DNA of 64,000 bases from Algoriphagus ornithinivorans (GCF_900115305.1 NZ_FOVW01000005.1:62001-126000); one strand, 5' to 3'; numbered from the stretch's first letter, positions 25,850 to 35,123 are shown. Program-made: numbers and translations. The notes: generated by a model not told the origin, from the letters alone.

Positions 25850-27316
25850 TTATATCTTCTCAAATATCCTCCTAAAGCTCGTTGCCTCAGTGATTCTACC
25901 ATGCAACTCAGAGATGGAAACTCTCTCCTGTTCAGTGGTATCACGATGACGGATAGTAACTGTATTATCCTCTAAAGTCTGATGATCCACGGCAATACAG
26001 AAAGGAGTACCAATTAAGTCCTGTCTTGCATAACGTTTCCCGATGGAAGCAGCGTCTTCATAGATAATATTGAAATCGTATTTCAATAAATCCACGATCT
26101 CCTGTGCTTTTTCAGGCAAGCCATCCTTTTTGGTCAAAGGTAAAATCGCTGCTTTCACAGGAGCAATGGCAGGATGGAACTTCAAATAGGTTCTGCTTTT
26201 CTCCTCAGCCTTCTCTTCTGTATACGCATTGCACAAAGTCAACAAGAATAAGCGATCTGCCCCAATCGAAGTTTCTATGACATAAGGAATGTAATTTTGA
26301 TTGACTTCAGGATCAAAATATTGCTGCTTCTTCTTGGAGAATTCTTGATGGGATTTCAAATCAAAATCAGTTCTGGAATGTATCCCTTCCACTTCTTTGA
26401 ACCCAAAAGGGAATTCATATTCTATATCCATGGCCGCATTAGCATAATGCGCCAATTTCTCATGGTCATGCTTTCTGAGCTTTTCCGCAGGAGTACCCAA
26501 GGCCAGGTGCCAGTTCATTCGAGTTTCTGACCACTGCTTATACCAATCCAATTCGGTACCAGGGCGTACAAAAAACTGCATTTCCATTTGCTCAAACTCA
26601 CGCATACGGAAAATAAACTGACGGGCTACAATCTCATTTCGGAAAGCCTTTCCTATCTGTGCAATCCCGAAAGGAACTTTCATCCTTGCGGTCTTCTGAA
26701 CATTCAAGAAATTCACAAAAATCCCTTGAGCTGTTTCAGGACGCAAGTAAATGGTCGAAGCATCTTCAGCCACGGAACCCACTTGCGTAGAGAACATTAA
26801 GTTGAACTGTCGAACATCCGTCCAATTGGTCGTTCCGCTAATTGGACAAGTTATACCCGTATTCACGATCAAGTCACGCACACCGGCCAAGTCCTCAGCT
26901 TCCAGCAAGCGAGCTAAAGCAGCTGTGAGTTGCTTTGCTTCCTCAGCTTTCCCTTCATTCTCCAATTTGGCGGCATGCTCCTCCACCAAGACATCCGCTC
27001 GGTATCTTTTTTTGCTGTCCTTATTATCAATCATGGGATCGTTGAAGGAATCCACGTGACCAGAGGCTTTCCAAGTGGTAGGATGCATAAAAATGGCCGC
27101 ATCAATTCCCACTATATTCTCATGCACTCGCGTCATAGTTTCCCACCAGAGACGCTTGAGATTATTTTTCAATTCCACTCCGTAAGCCCCGTAATCATAG
27201 ACAGCTTGCAAGCCATCGTAGATTTCCGAACTAGGGTATACAAAACCATACTCTTTGGCATGGGAAATAATATCTTTCAATTGGGCGTTTTCCGCCGGTG
27301 TCGCTGTCTTTGCCAT
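25850..27316 (-). CDS. glyS: Glycyl-tRNA synthetase (single-chain, alpha2 type)
   Basis: 488 residues from the ATG at 27316. It charges tRNA-Gly in the cytoplasm. Class II motifs are visible: GVELKNNLKRLWWETM, LRPETAQGIFVNFLNV (motif 2 area), FGIAQIGKAFRNEI, FRMREFEQMEMQFF and SIGADRLFLLTL (motif 3). The C-terminal anticodon-binding domain contains HPAIAPVKAAILPL and YEDAASIGKRYARQDLIGTPF. A -7 box (27323-27330) would make the mRNA nearly leaderless. Confidence 0.95.
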   Translation of the reverse strand: MAKTATPAENAQLKDIISHAKEYGFVYPSSEIYDGLQAVYDYGAYGVELKNNLKRLWWETMTRVHENIVGIDAAIFMHPTTWKASGHVDSFNDPMIDNKDSKKRYRADVLVEEHAAKLENEGKAEEAKQLTAALARLLEAEDLAGVRDLIVNTGITCPISGTTNWTDVRQFNLMFSTQVGSVAEDASTIYLRPETAQGIFVNFLNVQKTARMKVPFGIAQIGKAFRNEIVARQFIFRMREFEQMEMQFFVRPGTELDWYKQWSETRMNWHLALGTPAEKLRKHDHEKLAHYANAAMDIEYEFPFGFKEVEGIHSRTDFDLKSHQEFSKKKQQYFDPEVNQNYIPYVIETSIGADRLFLLTLCNAYTEEKAEEKSRTYLKFHPAIAPVKAAILPLTKKDGLPEKAQEIVDLLKYDFNIIYEDAASIGKRYARQDLIGTPFCIAVDHQTLEDNTVTIRHRDTTEQERVSISELHGRITEATSFRRIFEKI

Positions 27317-27322
27317 AGGGCG

Positions 27323-27330
27323 CAAAATTA
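27323..27330 (-). promoter_or_regulatory. Possible -7 element for glyS
   Basis: TAATTTTG on the - strand matches TAnnTTTG. The -33 element is not convincing. The predicted start is about one base from the ATG at 27316, implying a leaderless mRNA. Confidence 0.35.
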
Positions 27331-27559
27331 AGGAAACAAATTAATTTCAGCTATTAAATGCACAATATGAATCTCTTTCAGCATGAAGAACCTATTTCTC
27401 TTGGGAATTAAAAGGAGGTGCTAAGCAAATATGAAAAAATTAATAGAGCTGAAGGCAGGAAACCGAAGATTAGAATCTTGATTTTGAAGATTTGGTCTCT
27501 AGAAAAGTTATAAGGAATTATGAGTCTTCTACTCCTATTCAACTTTCATTTTGCCATAA

Positions 27560-27720
27560 AACTCTTTTGGGAACGGCGCGATAGGCTGACGCAGCTGCGG
27601 GCCAGCGTCCTGCTGAGTGCGCCTGCCTGCCAACGGCAGGGTTGGAGCTTTGCTGCGTCTTGATTTTTTGGTTCTTTTGGATCAAGCCAAAAGAACAAAG
27701 AAAATTAAAGAGCTATTTTT
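27560..27720. repeat. GC-rich interspersed-repeat block
   Basis: A locally GC-rich segment in an AT-rich gap. It contains CCTGCC-AAC-GGCAGG (27626-27640) and GTTCTTTTGG-ATCAAG-CCAAAAGAAC (27671-27696), both perfect stems. Its look, including the GCTGCGTCTTGATTTTTTGG segment, resembles repeat blocks I associate with Bacteroidota intergenic regions. Copy number in this genome cannot be read from this window. Confidence 0.5.
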
Positions 27721-27855
27721 ACTAAATCACGGCAAAACAATGCTTTATTAAAGCAAGCTTCTCTTTCCTTTCGGGCCTAAGATATCAAATCCTAAATCTA
27801 TCAAGAACCAATATATGGCTTAAGGTATGATTTTGGATAACCTTAAAACAAAAAA

Positions 27856-27880
27856 GGCTATAACCTCTTAGATTATAGCC
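27856..27880 (-). terminator. Rho-independent terminator of the 145-aa gene
   Basis: GGCTATAA/TTATAGCC stem with a 9-base loop, followed on the - strand by a T-run. It lies just past the stop at 27900. Confidence 0.7.
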
Positions 27881-27899
27881 TAATTTTCTTTTTCAAATT

Positions 27900-28337
27900 C
27901 TACCTGATGGTATACTTAAACCCTACTCCACCACGAAGGTAGCTTCCGTACTCTCCGTAGAAAACAGGGGCGGCTTCGATTACGAAACCAAACTTTTTGT
28001 CATTGAATGGTTTCAAAAACACCCCAAATGGAATAGCCAAATAGGTATCATCATAATATCTGTCTCTTCTGGGGTGGTAGTGGTCAAAAAGCCCCAAAGC
28101 GGCGCCAACGTACACATTGACATCTGATTTTCTGACAAAATTATACCCTCCCATCAATTCCAAACCGGTTCTTCTCCCCAAACCGAGGCGAGCTTCCCCA
28201 AATAACTCCTTGTCTGTATCCGTGCCAACTGTGATAAAATTTCGTGAGTTTTGGATATTAATTCCGACGCTCACCTGTGCTTTAGCCATGGATATCATGC
28301 CAAAAAAGAATAGGCATAGTACTGATATTTTTTTCAT
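27900..28337 (-). CDS. Small secreted outer-membrane-barrel-like protein
   Basis: 145 residues. The Sec signal MKKISVLCLFFFGMISMAKAQ is followed by alternating hydrophobic beta-strands with Gly/aromatic turns and a C-terminal GVGFKYTIR, as in small eight-stranded barrel proteins. No precise family was recognised. It is probably an outer-membrane protein of unknown role, divergent from two similar barrel genes. Confidence 0.65.
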   Translation of the reverse strand: MKKISVLCLFFFGMISMAKAQVSVGINIQNSRNFITVGTDTDKELFGEARLGLGRRTGLELMGGYNFVRKSDVNVYVGAALGLFDHYHPRRDRYYDDTYLAIPFGVFLKPFNDKKFGFVIEAAPVFYGEYGSYLRGGVGFKYTIR

Positions 28338-28568
28338 AGTAAATAAATGTTGGTATATACTGAACCTATGGCAAACTCCAAGCCAATTACAAAGTTTGAA
28401 GCTTGCCGTAAAAATTTCAATTTACAACTGAACGCATCAAATTGAAATATTCAATTTTTTAGCTGATTTTCATATGGTTACCTAGGTCCACAGGAGTTTT
28501 TTAGTTGAAATACAACCAAAGTTTTTCATAACACGTTTTTTCACCTAATAATTTAACTCTATACTATC

Positions 28569-29204
28569 ATGAAAAATTTATTTCTATTCTTTTCCTTATT
28601 TTTCGGCTACTTCATGGCAATTGCCCAAACAGAAAAAGGTTCTGTTTTTTTAAGCGGGCAACTCAATATCTCTAGTCATTCAATAGAAAATAACAATACT
28701 ACATCAAAATCAAATAATTTCTCTTTTAGACCATCTACAGGTCTATTTATTTCCGATAACTGGCTACTAGGAGTTCAAACCAACCTAAGTTCCTCCAGGA
28801 TCAAGGATTCTTTTAACTCAAGCAGAGAAATACAAACCCAATCTAATCAAGTTCTGATTGGACCATTTGTCAGAAGATATTTTCCAATTGAAGAAAAATT
28901 GGCATTCTTCGGAGGGCTGAATGCAGCTTATGGAAACTCAAGGTCAAAGAGAGATCAAAATACAGCAGGTGTCTTAGAGTTATTTTCTAAAGGCACAAAT
29001 TTCTTTACTCATATCGATGTTGGCCTTACTTATTTTCCAAAAAAATGGTTGGGAATTGAATTATCTGCTCAACCCTTATCCTATGCCTATCTAATAGAAG
29101 AGAGCGTACAGAATAATTCCTCTACAAGCTCTAATATCTTTAGCTTCGATTTAAATACGAGTTCTATTTTCTTGGGAATTAACTTTTTTTTAAATAAAAA
29201 ATAA
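28569..29204 (+). CDS. Outer-membrane beta-barrel protein (tandem paralogue 1)
   Basis: 211 residues with a Sec signal (FLFFSLFFGYFMAIAQ). The mature part looks like a small OmpA/OprF-type barrel domain, with KGSVFLSGQLNIS, FRPSTGLFISDNWLLGVQTNL, GPFVRRYFPI and the terminal LGINFFLNKK. It shares this order of segments with the next gene (KGKFLVIGSLDFT, LNPTLGYFVSDLWAIGLSGG, GVFMRKYWVW), so the two look like tandem duplicates. Function unknown. Confidence 0.7.
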   Translation: MKNLFLFFSLFFGYFMAIAQTEKGSVFLSGQLNISSHSIENNNTTSKSNNFSFRPSTGLFISDNWLLGVQTNLSSSRIKDSFNSSREIQTQSNQVLIGPFVRRYFPIEEKLAFFGGLNAAYGNSRSKRDQNTAGVLELFSKGTNFFTHIDVGLTYFPKKWLGIELSAQPLSYAYLIEESVQNNSSTSSNIFSFDLNTSSIFLGINFFLNKK

Positions 29205-29262
29205 AGAAGAATTAAGGCTTTAATCCAGCTCTAAATCAATCTTGGGTACCAATCAACTCATT

Positions 29263-29937
29263 ATGAAAAAAGTTCTTTTTCTTTTCATTATTAGCTTATT
29301 TACCTGTCAGACTTTAAGCTTTGCTCAGTTTGATAAAGGTAAATTTTTGGTAATTGGATCTCTTGATTTTACAAATGAAACATTGAGGTATGATAACAAT
29401 CAGATTGCAGCTTCTAGCTCGACAATAATTTATCCAATTTTCGTAAGAGAAACTTCATTTGAGCTAAATCCAACGCTAGGGTATTTTGTGTCAGATCTTT
29501 GGGCCATTGGACTTTCTGGAGGAATAGGTTTTGGCAATGGATTGATCAAATACCCTCCCTCTTCAATAGTCGACGAATCAGTTGGGAAAACAAATACAGC
29601 TAGTCTCGGAGTCTTCATGAGAAAATACTGGGTTTGGACTGATAAATTTTCCTTGTTTGCCGAATTAAGTGCAAAACATAATTGGGGTTCTACCAGGCAA
29701 AAAATGAATAATAGTAGTTCGCAAGAAGCTAACATTTTACCCCATACTTATACTGCTCAGACTAGCCTTGGACTTAACTATCAAATAATTCCTAAGCTAG
29801 GAGTAGAGCTTAATATTCCAATATTATCCTATTCCAGTGTTCTCAATGGCTATAATTATGGGATGGACCCCAAGTCCAAATCATGGAATTTTGCTTTCGC
29901 AGATAACATAAGGCTTGGGTTCAACCTTCTATTTTGA
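29263..29937 (+). CDS. Outer-membrane beta-barrel protein (tandem paralogue 2)
   Basis: 224 residues from the ATG at 29263; a start seven codons upstream would precede the signal. The signal KKVLFLFIISLFTCQTLSFAQ is followed by barrel-like strands ending in IRLGFNLLF, a typical C-terminal Phe strand. Its segments align with the preceding 211-aa protein 58 bases upstream. It ends at a strong terminator. Confidence 0.7.
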   Translation: MKKVLFLFIISLFTCQTLSFAQFDKGKFLVIGSLDFTNETLRYDNNQIAASSSTIIYPIFVRETSFELNPTLGYFVSDLWAIGLSGGIGFGNGLIKYPPSSIVDESVGKTNTASLGVFMRKYWVWTDKFSLFAELSAKHNWGSTRQKMNNSSSQEANILPHTYTAQTSLGLNYQIIPKLGVELNIPILSYSSVLNGYNYGMDPKSKSWNFAFADNIRLGFNLLF

Positions 29938-29940
29938 AAC

Positions 29941-29972
29941 AAAAATCCCAAGCCTCTTGACTTGGGATTTTT
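29941..29972. terminator. Strong bidirectional terminator between convergent genes
   Basis: AAAAATCCCAAG/CTTGGGATTTTT, a 12-base perfect stem with an 8-base loop. It separates the barrel gene from the leftward GMC oxidoreductase gene. Confidence 0.8.
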
Positions 29973-29997
29973 AGATTTCTCACTTCAGCCTTCTGAC

Positions 29998-31707
29998 TTA
30001 TTTCTTACTTTCTGCCACTGCGTGATGCGCCGCTCTCGCCGCAAAGGCCATATAAGTCAGAGATGGATTCTGTGTGGATGTTGAAGTCATAGAGGCTCCA
30101 TCGGTTACATAGACATTGGGAACTGCATGCAGCTGATGATTGGCATTGAGAAGGGAGGTTTTAGGGTCTTTGCCCATTCTAACCCCACCCATTTCATGGA
30201 TGTCCAAGCCCGGAGCCCTATGGTCATCCCGAGTGCGGATATTAGTTACCCCTGCTTTTTCAAACATCTCAGTCATCTGCTCCAGGTAATCCTTAACCAT
30301 TTTCTCATCATTGTCATCATAATCTACCGATATCTTCAACTGAGGCATGCCCCACTCATCCTTTAAGTTCGGGTCCAAAGCCACGTAGTTGCTTTCTTTA
30401 GGAATGGTCTCACCCATCATGTGTGATCCTACATACCATGGGCCATATTGGTCTGGATTGAGAAGACTGTTTTTCAAATCCATTCCAAGTCCTTCCGTAT
30501 TGGGGCGTACTCCACGTCCTGAAGAAAAACCCGCTGCATATCCCCGCAAAAAGTCCGTTTCTTGCTTATAAACATTCCTAAACCGTGGGAAATAACCACT
30601 AGTAGGTCTTCCTCCCGAGGTAGTATACTCCTCCAAGCCTTCGAATTCCCCAGACACTCCTGCTCTATAGTTGTGGAAAGCGACATATTTGCCCAAGAGT
30701 CCATTGTCATTGCCCAAACCATTTGGGAATCGGCTGGAAGTGGAATTCATCAGGATCAAATTGGAATTCAGTGCTGCGGCATTCAAGAAAATCACATCAG
30801 CATAAAACTCTTCCATTTCTTTGGTCAGTCGATCAATAATTCGAACCCCGCTTGCCTTTCCTTTTTCTTCATCATAAATGATAGAATGAACCACTGCGTC
30901 AGGTCTCAGTGTCAAATTTCCTGTTTTCAAAGCCCAAGGAATCGTGGATGAATTGGAGCTGAAATAGCCTCCAAATGGGCAGCCTCGTTGACAGAGATTC
31001 CTGTTTTGACACAGAGCTCTTCCCTGTTGGGCAAAAAAATCTGCATTTCCATGAATATGCGCACAACGGGCTGAAATCATATGCCTATCGCCTCCATAAT
31101 TCTTTTTGAGTTGCTCTTGAAAGTATTTCTCCATCACATTCAACTCATAGCCAGGCAAAAACTCCCCGTCCGGCAACACATCCAAGCCATCTTTATTTCC
31201 AGAGACTCCGGCAAACTTTTCCACATGGCTATACCATGGTGCAATATCCTTGTAGCGAATTGGCCAGTCCACAGCGAATCCATCTCTTGCCGGACCTTCA
31301 AAATCAAAATCTGACCAACGCTGCACTTGCCTAGCCCAAAGCAATGATTTCCCTCCGACCTGATAGCCACGAATCCAATCAAAAGGCTTTTCCTGTACAT
31401 AAGGGTGCTCCGTGTCCTTCACGAAAAAATGCATGGCGTCTTCCCGGAAAGCATAACATCTGCTGACTACGGGATTTTCTTTTTTGATATCCTCAGGAAC
31501 CTGCCCTCTATGCTCAAATTCATATGGAAGCATGTTGGTAGTGGGGTAATCCTTGATATGCTCCACATTTCTACCACGCTCCAGCATCAAAGTCTTTACG
31601 CCCAAATCACATAGTTCCTTGGCAGCCCAGCCTCCACTGATACCCGATCCAATTACAATGGCTTGATAGGTTCTTTCTTGCTTGCTTTTTATATTCAGAT
31701 TAGCCAT
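29998..31707 (-). CDS. GMC-family FAD-dependent oxidoreductase (sugar dehydrogenase type)
   Basis: 569 residues. The FAD-binding motif AIVIGSGISGGWAAKEL is at the N-terminus. RGYQVGGKSLLWARQVQRW, CQRGCPFGGYFSSNSS and the C-terminal VYVTDGASMTSTSTQNPSLTYMAFAARAA fit the GMC family. No signal of its own is seen. It overlaps by eight bases the upstream gluconate 2-dehydrogenase subunit-3-like gene, whose Tat signal could carry both across the membrane together. The pair resembles membrane glucoside 3-dehydrogenase or gluconate dehydrogenase complexes, usually completed by a cytochrome c that is not encoded next door. Confidence 0.88.
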   Translation of the reverse strand: MANLNIKSKQERTYQAIVIGSGISGGWAAKELCDLGVKTLMLERGRNVEHIKDYPTTNMLPYEFEHRGQVPEDIKKENPVVSRCYAFREDAMHFFVKDTEHPYVQEKPFDWIRGYQVGGKSLLWARQVQRWSDFDFEGPARDGFAVDWPIRYKDIAPWYSHVEKFAGVSGNKDGLDVLPDGEFLPGYELNVMEKYFQEQLKKNYGGDRHMISARCAHIHGNADFFAQQGRALCQNRNLCQRGCPFGGYFSSNSSTIPWALKTGNLTLRPDAVVHSIIYDEEKGKASGVRIIDRLTKEMEEFYADVIFLNAAALNSNLILMNSTSSRFPNGLGNDNGLLGKYVAFHNYRAGVSGEFEGLEEYTTSGGRPTSGYFPRFRNVYKQETDFLRGYAAGFSSGRGVRPNTEGLGMDLKNSLLNPDQYGPWYVGSHMMGETIPKESNYVALDPNLKDEWGMPQLKISVDYDDNDEKMVKDYLEQMTEMFEKAGVTNIRTRDDHRAPGLDIHEMGGVRMGKDPKTSLLNANHQLHAVPNVYVTDGASMTSTSTQNPSLTYMAFAARAAHHAVAESKK

Positions 31708-32260
31708 TAATTCTTGGTTTTTGAAGATCAGAAATTAGCACGGCTCCGTTATACTCTCCAGGAATCAGAGAATAAGGGATGATTTCTGTTTGAATGTATT
31801 CGGATGCCATGTACCCTTGTATGGTCAGGCGCTTGGTTGTATTGAGAAAATACTGAATATCCTGTTTCACTTTTCCTTCCTCGGTGTCGTCGCCCTCTAG
31901 CATCAAGCCTTCTTTGACCTTGGCTTCTTTTTCTTTGGGAGAAAGTTGATCAAAACCCTTTCCTGCAAATTCAGGAAACGCTCTTAATCCTTTCATAAAT
32001 CTGGACTGAGACTCTTCCTCCATACAATCATTGACCATGACTAAAATGAAATCCGGAACAGCCAATTCAAGCGCTCCTTTGATTTCACCTGCCGGAATTA
32101 TGGTATTGGAAATGGCACCTAGAAGTTCTTTCTCAGAACTCTTCACTTTTAATTTTTGATAGGCGGCCAAGATATCGTCACTACTGAAATCACAGGATGG
32201 GATCAAAGCCAGCCCGCCTGAAATCAGTGCAATATGCCGCAAAGCATGACGTCTATTCAT
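31700..32260 (-). CDS. Gluconate 2-dehydrogenase subunit 3-like protein with Tat signal
   Basis: 186 residues. MNRRHALRHIALISGGLALIPSC has a twin-arginine pair and a possible lipobox. The domain (SEKELLGAISNTIIPAGEIKGA, FDQLSPKEKEAKV, EYNGAVLISD near the C-terminus) matches the small subunit of gluconate/glucoside dehydrogenases. It probably helps export and fold the GMC subunit encoded directly downstream, overlapping by eight bases. Confidence 0.86.
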   Translation of the reverse strand: MNRRHALRHIALISGGLALIPSCDFSSDDILAAYQKLKVKSSEKELLGAISNTIIPAGEIKGALELAVPDFILVMVNDCMEEESQSRFMKGLRAFPEFAGKGFDQLSPKEKEAKVKEGLMLEGDDTEEGKVKQDIQYFLNTTKRLTIQGYMASEYIQTEIIPYSLIPGEYNGAVLISDLQKPRING

Positions 32261-32356
32261 AGGTTTAAATTTTGGGTTTTATGCAAATCGAAGCAGAAAG
32301 TAGGGAATTTTCATCCAATATCCCAGATAAGATTAGGTTCTGGAATTCCTTTTTGA

Positions 32357-34387
32357 TCAGCGGGTTAAAATGCCCAACTCTGCAAGAGTCGCAGTCTTAC
32401 CATCTGCCGTTTTCAAGGCTTTAAGTTGAATATACCTGGCGTTCACTGGATTGAATCTTTTGAGCTGTTCAACCGGACTATTGACGACATTGGAAAATTC
32501 TCCCGAGCTGACTTCTTTCCAATTTTTCCCATCGGCACTGATTGAAAAAGAAAAGTTGGTGATATGTCCGCTGGGATATCTGGCCTGCATTGGCAAATAA
32601 CTGAAGCCTTTAATTGCTTTCACCTCTCCCAAATCTACGCTGAATACATTTTGATCCAAGGTCACAAATGTTGAAGCATTTTCATCAATTCCCTCTAATT
32701 GCTCCGCCTGCCACAAAGCTTTCGAGGGCCCTAGATTTTCTGTCAACACCTCGCTTGATTCTTCTGTTGCCGGATCATAAGATCGAACTTTTAGAGTACT
32801 TGCATTTTCTACCAGAAAAGGTTGGTTATAGATAGTATTCGGTTCCGAGCCATCTACAGAATACAATATCTCGAGTCCTTGATCTGGTGAAATCAGGGTG
32901 ACCATTCCTGACTTTTCCCTTTGGATTTTGGGAGCTTCCAGCAATTTAGGGGCGTGGTAAATCTTAACTTCGGATATCACCGGGATATCTTTTCCATCAG
33001 TAAATCGCACTCGGATTTTCTCAGCTGTTTGATCTTCAAAACGAAGTATGCGCTTATAGCCCACTGTAGTTCCATCTGCTATAATTTCCCAAACTCCATT
33101 CACTTCCTTTTCCAAAACAAAAGATTTTACGCGCTGTCCCAAGGGCGTAAATTCCTGAATCAGGAGACGATTGAAGGTAGTTGCATCACTAAACTCCAAC
33201 TCTAAGGTCGCCTGAATCTGCCCGTCCGGAACAGTCCAATAGGTGCTGTAATCTCCATCAGCAGCCAAACTAGCTTCGAAGCCATCCCCTCTCTCTGCAC
33301 TTCCAGTGACGCTTGCCCCCAATGCCAAGTTTCGTTTAAAATCTTCCCTGATTTTTTCAGCAAATCGTAAAATTGCCTCCTCGTCATTTTCGTGTATTAA
33401 ACCCCTTCTATCTACCGGAAAATTGATTAATAGGGAGGAATTCCGGCCAATACTTTTGTAATAAATCTCCATCAGTTCCGGCAAGGTTTTGACCTTATGA
33501 TCCTCATAGGCATGATAGTACCAACCCGGACGAATGCTGACATCTGATTCTGCAGGAACCCAGTGCGTTCCATTTTCTTGTCCAGCTGCCCATTTTTCGG
33601 AATATTCCGGCATCCCTGCATATACCGAATCACGGTAGAGATTTGACCAAGTAGTTTCGTAAGCAAAGCCATGCTCATTTCCAACCCATCGAATATCAGG
33701 ACCGGCATCACTAAAAAGCACCGCATTGGGTTGTAGTTTTCTAACCAATTCATGAGTATTATCCCAGTCATAATAGGTCAATTTATCTACCTTCCGGGTT
33801 TCATTGGCGCCTCCATACCAACCATCCCCACCATTAGCACCATCAAACCAAACCTCAAAAATATCCCCATAATTGCTCAATAATTCGGTGAGTTGATTGC
33901 GCATATAGGTGATGTACTCGGGTTTTCCATAATCTGGGTGATTTCTATCCCAAGGGGAATAATAAATCCCTACTTCCAAACCATATTCCCGGCAGGCATC
34001 CACAAATTCCTGAATCAAATCTCCTTTCCCTTCTCGCCAAGGGCTATTTTTTACTGAATGCTCTGTGTAAGCGGATGGCCAAAGGCAAAATCCATCGTGA
34101 TGTTTAGCCGTAATAATAAGGCCCTTCATCCCTGCCTTTTTTGCTATTCTTGCCCATTGTCGGGCGTCTAAGTCTGTAGGATTAAACTGCTCAGGAGACT
34201 CATCCCCAAATCCCCATTCCCTGTCCGAAAAAGTATTCATATTAAAATGAATAAATCCATAATACCCCATTTCTTGCCAGACGATTTGCCGTTCATGGGG
34301 GATAGGATAGACTGGTTTGGGAGGAGTTACTTTTTGCTGGCAAAAGCTAAAAATCAGCAAGAAAGCAATAGGAAGTAGATTTCTCAT
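32357..34387 (-). CDS. GH29 alpha-L-fucosidase with C-terminal carbohydrate-binding domains
   Basis: 676 residues. MRNLLPIAFLLIFSFCQQ is a lipoprotein-type signal. The GH29 catalytic domain (residues about 30-350) has GLIITAKHHDGFCLWPS, GIYYSPWDRN and the nucleophile D182 in EVWFDGANGGDG. A discoidin-type (F5/8C) domain follows from about 360, then a short chitobiase-C-like module (ILYSVDGSEPN) and a second discoidin-like domain to the end. It removes terminal fucose from glycans, probably at the cell surface. It is 97 bases upstream of the GMC pair and may share substrates with it. Confidence 0.9.
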   Translation of the reverse strand: MRNLLPIAFLLIFSFCQQKVTPPKPVYPIPHERQIVWQEMGYYGFIHFNMNTFSDREWGFGDESPEQFNPTDLDARQWARIAKKAGMKGLIITAKHHDGFCLWPSAYTEHSVKNSPWREGKGDLIQEFVDACREYGLEVGIYYSPWDRNHPDYGKPEYITYMRNQLTELLSNYGDIFEVWFDGANGGDGWYGGANETRKVDKLTYYDWDNTHELVRKLQPNAVLFSDAGPDIRWVGNEHGFAYETTWSNLYRDSVYAGMPEYSEKWAAGQENGTHWVPAESDVSIRPGWYYHAYEDHKVKTLPELMEIYYKSIGRNSSLLINFPVDRRGLIHENDEEAILRFAEKIREDFKRNLALGASVTGSAERGDGFEASLAADGDYSTYWTVPDGQIQATLELEFSDATTFNRLLIQEFTPLGQRVKSFVLEKEVNGVWEIIADGTTVGYKRILRFEDQTAEKIRVRFTDGKDIPVISEVKIYHAPKLLEAPKIQREKSGMVTLISPDQGLEILYSVDGSEPNTIYNQPFLVENASTLKVRSYDPATEESSEVLTENLGPSKALWQAEQLEGIDENASTFVTLDQNVFSVDLGEVKAIKGFSYLPMQARYPSGHITNFSFSISADGKNWKEVSSGEFSNVVNSPVEQLKRFNPVNARYIQLKALKTADGKTATLAELGILTR

Positions 34388-34482
34388 AAAGGCTATTTAA
34401 TATGGAATACTACATATTTTTTAAAGAAAAGGAAAGGAACTAGAGTATTCCCTAAATTTTGAAAATTTCAGCCTTTGGAATT

Positions 34483-34558
34483 AAAAATCCTACGATAGGA
34501 CTTCACCATGTTCCTCGGAATTTGCAATTCCGAGGCAGTTTTGTAGGATTTGTAATCC
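34483..34558. repeat. REP-like palindrome cluster, left side of the RAYT gene
   Basis: TCCTA-CGA-TAGGA sits inside a 21-base unit (34484-34504) repeated at the right side. Then come CCTCGGAATT-TGC-AATTCCGAGG (34513-34535) and GGATT-TGT-AATCC (34546-34558). All are short perfect hairpins of the size recognised by REP-associated tyrosine transposases. Confidence 0.75.
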
Positions 34559-34567
34559 GCTTTTTTT

Positions 34568-35098
34568 CTATCCAAACACCTCTAATTCTAGCTTACCTTT
34601 TCTAATACCATAAAAATCAGCGGCACTACTCCAAAGGTATTCCTCCTCTTTTTCTACAAACCCAGCTCTTACAGGGTTTAAATGGATATAATTTGATTTT
34701 TGAGCAAAAAATTCTCTAGAATAAATTTCCTCTCCATGATATCCTTCCTCCCAAAACCAAATTCTATTCTCTATACTAAGCATTTTGCTGAGCCATTCCC
34801 GCCTGCTTTCAAGGGGATTTTCTTTGATTAGAGAAAAAAGACTTTTGGCAGTAAACTTTTTAAAATCCCTTATGATATCACTTAGATTTTCTTCTTTGGC
34901 TCTTAAAATAAGGTGGCAATGATTTGTCATCAAAACCCAGCTAAAAACTTCTAATCCTTTATGAATTTGACAATACCTTAAACTCTCTGTGATTTTTTCT
35001 CTATAGATATCACGGGTAAAAACATCAACCCATTGATGCACAGTAAAAGTTACAAAATGAACTGCACCCTGATCCAGAATTTGATATGAAAAAGCCAT
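34568..35098 (-). CDS. REP-associated tyrosine transposase (RAYT, Y1/IS200-like)
   Basis: 176 residues from the ATG at 35098. A longer reading frame to 35194 runs through the repeats and is rejected. The Y1 HUH motif is in LMTNHCHLILRA (H60-C-H62) and the candidate nucleophile Tyr137 is in NYIHLNPVRAG, the RAYT signature, followed by LWSSAADFYG. RAYTs nick single-stranded REP hairpins and are linked to their spread. Palindromes with shared sequence flank the gene (34483-34558 and 35124-35163). Confidence 0.9.
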   Translation of the reverse strand: MAFSYQILDQGAVHFVTFTVHQWVDVFTRDIYREKITESLRYCQIHKGLEVFSWVLMTNHCHLILRAKEENLSDIIRDFKKFTAKSLFSLIKENPLESRREWLSKMLSIENRIWFWEEGYHGEEIYSREFFAQKSNYIHLNPVRAGFVEKEEEYLWSSAADFYGIRKGKLELEVFG

Positions 35099-35123
35099 GA
35101 CAAAAATTAAATCTTTCGGATTG

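Larger units (their letters stand above)
27317..27899. other. Gene-free region with a GC-rich repeat block
   Basis: About 580 bases between glyS and the small barrel gene. It holds the glyS -7 box, the GC-rich repeat block at 27560-27720 and the terminator at 27856-27880. No convincing coding frame or RNA gene was seen. Confidence 0.5.

Noticed and set aside
26930..27331. 133-codon + strand open frame in glyS
   Set aside because: Antisense to conserved class II synthetase motifs; no independent evidence.
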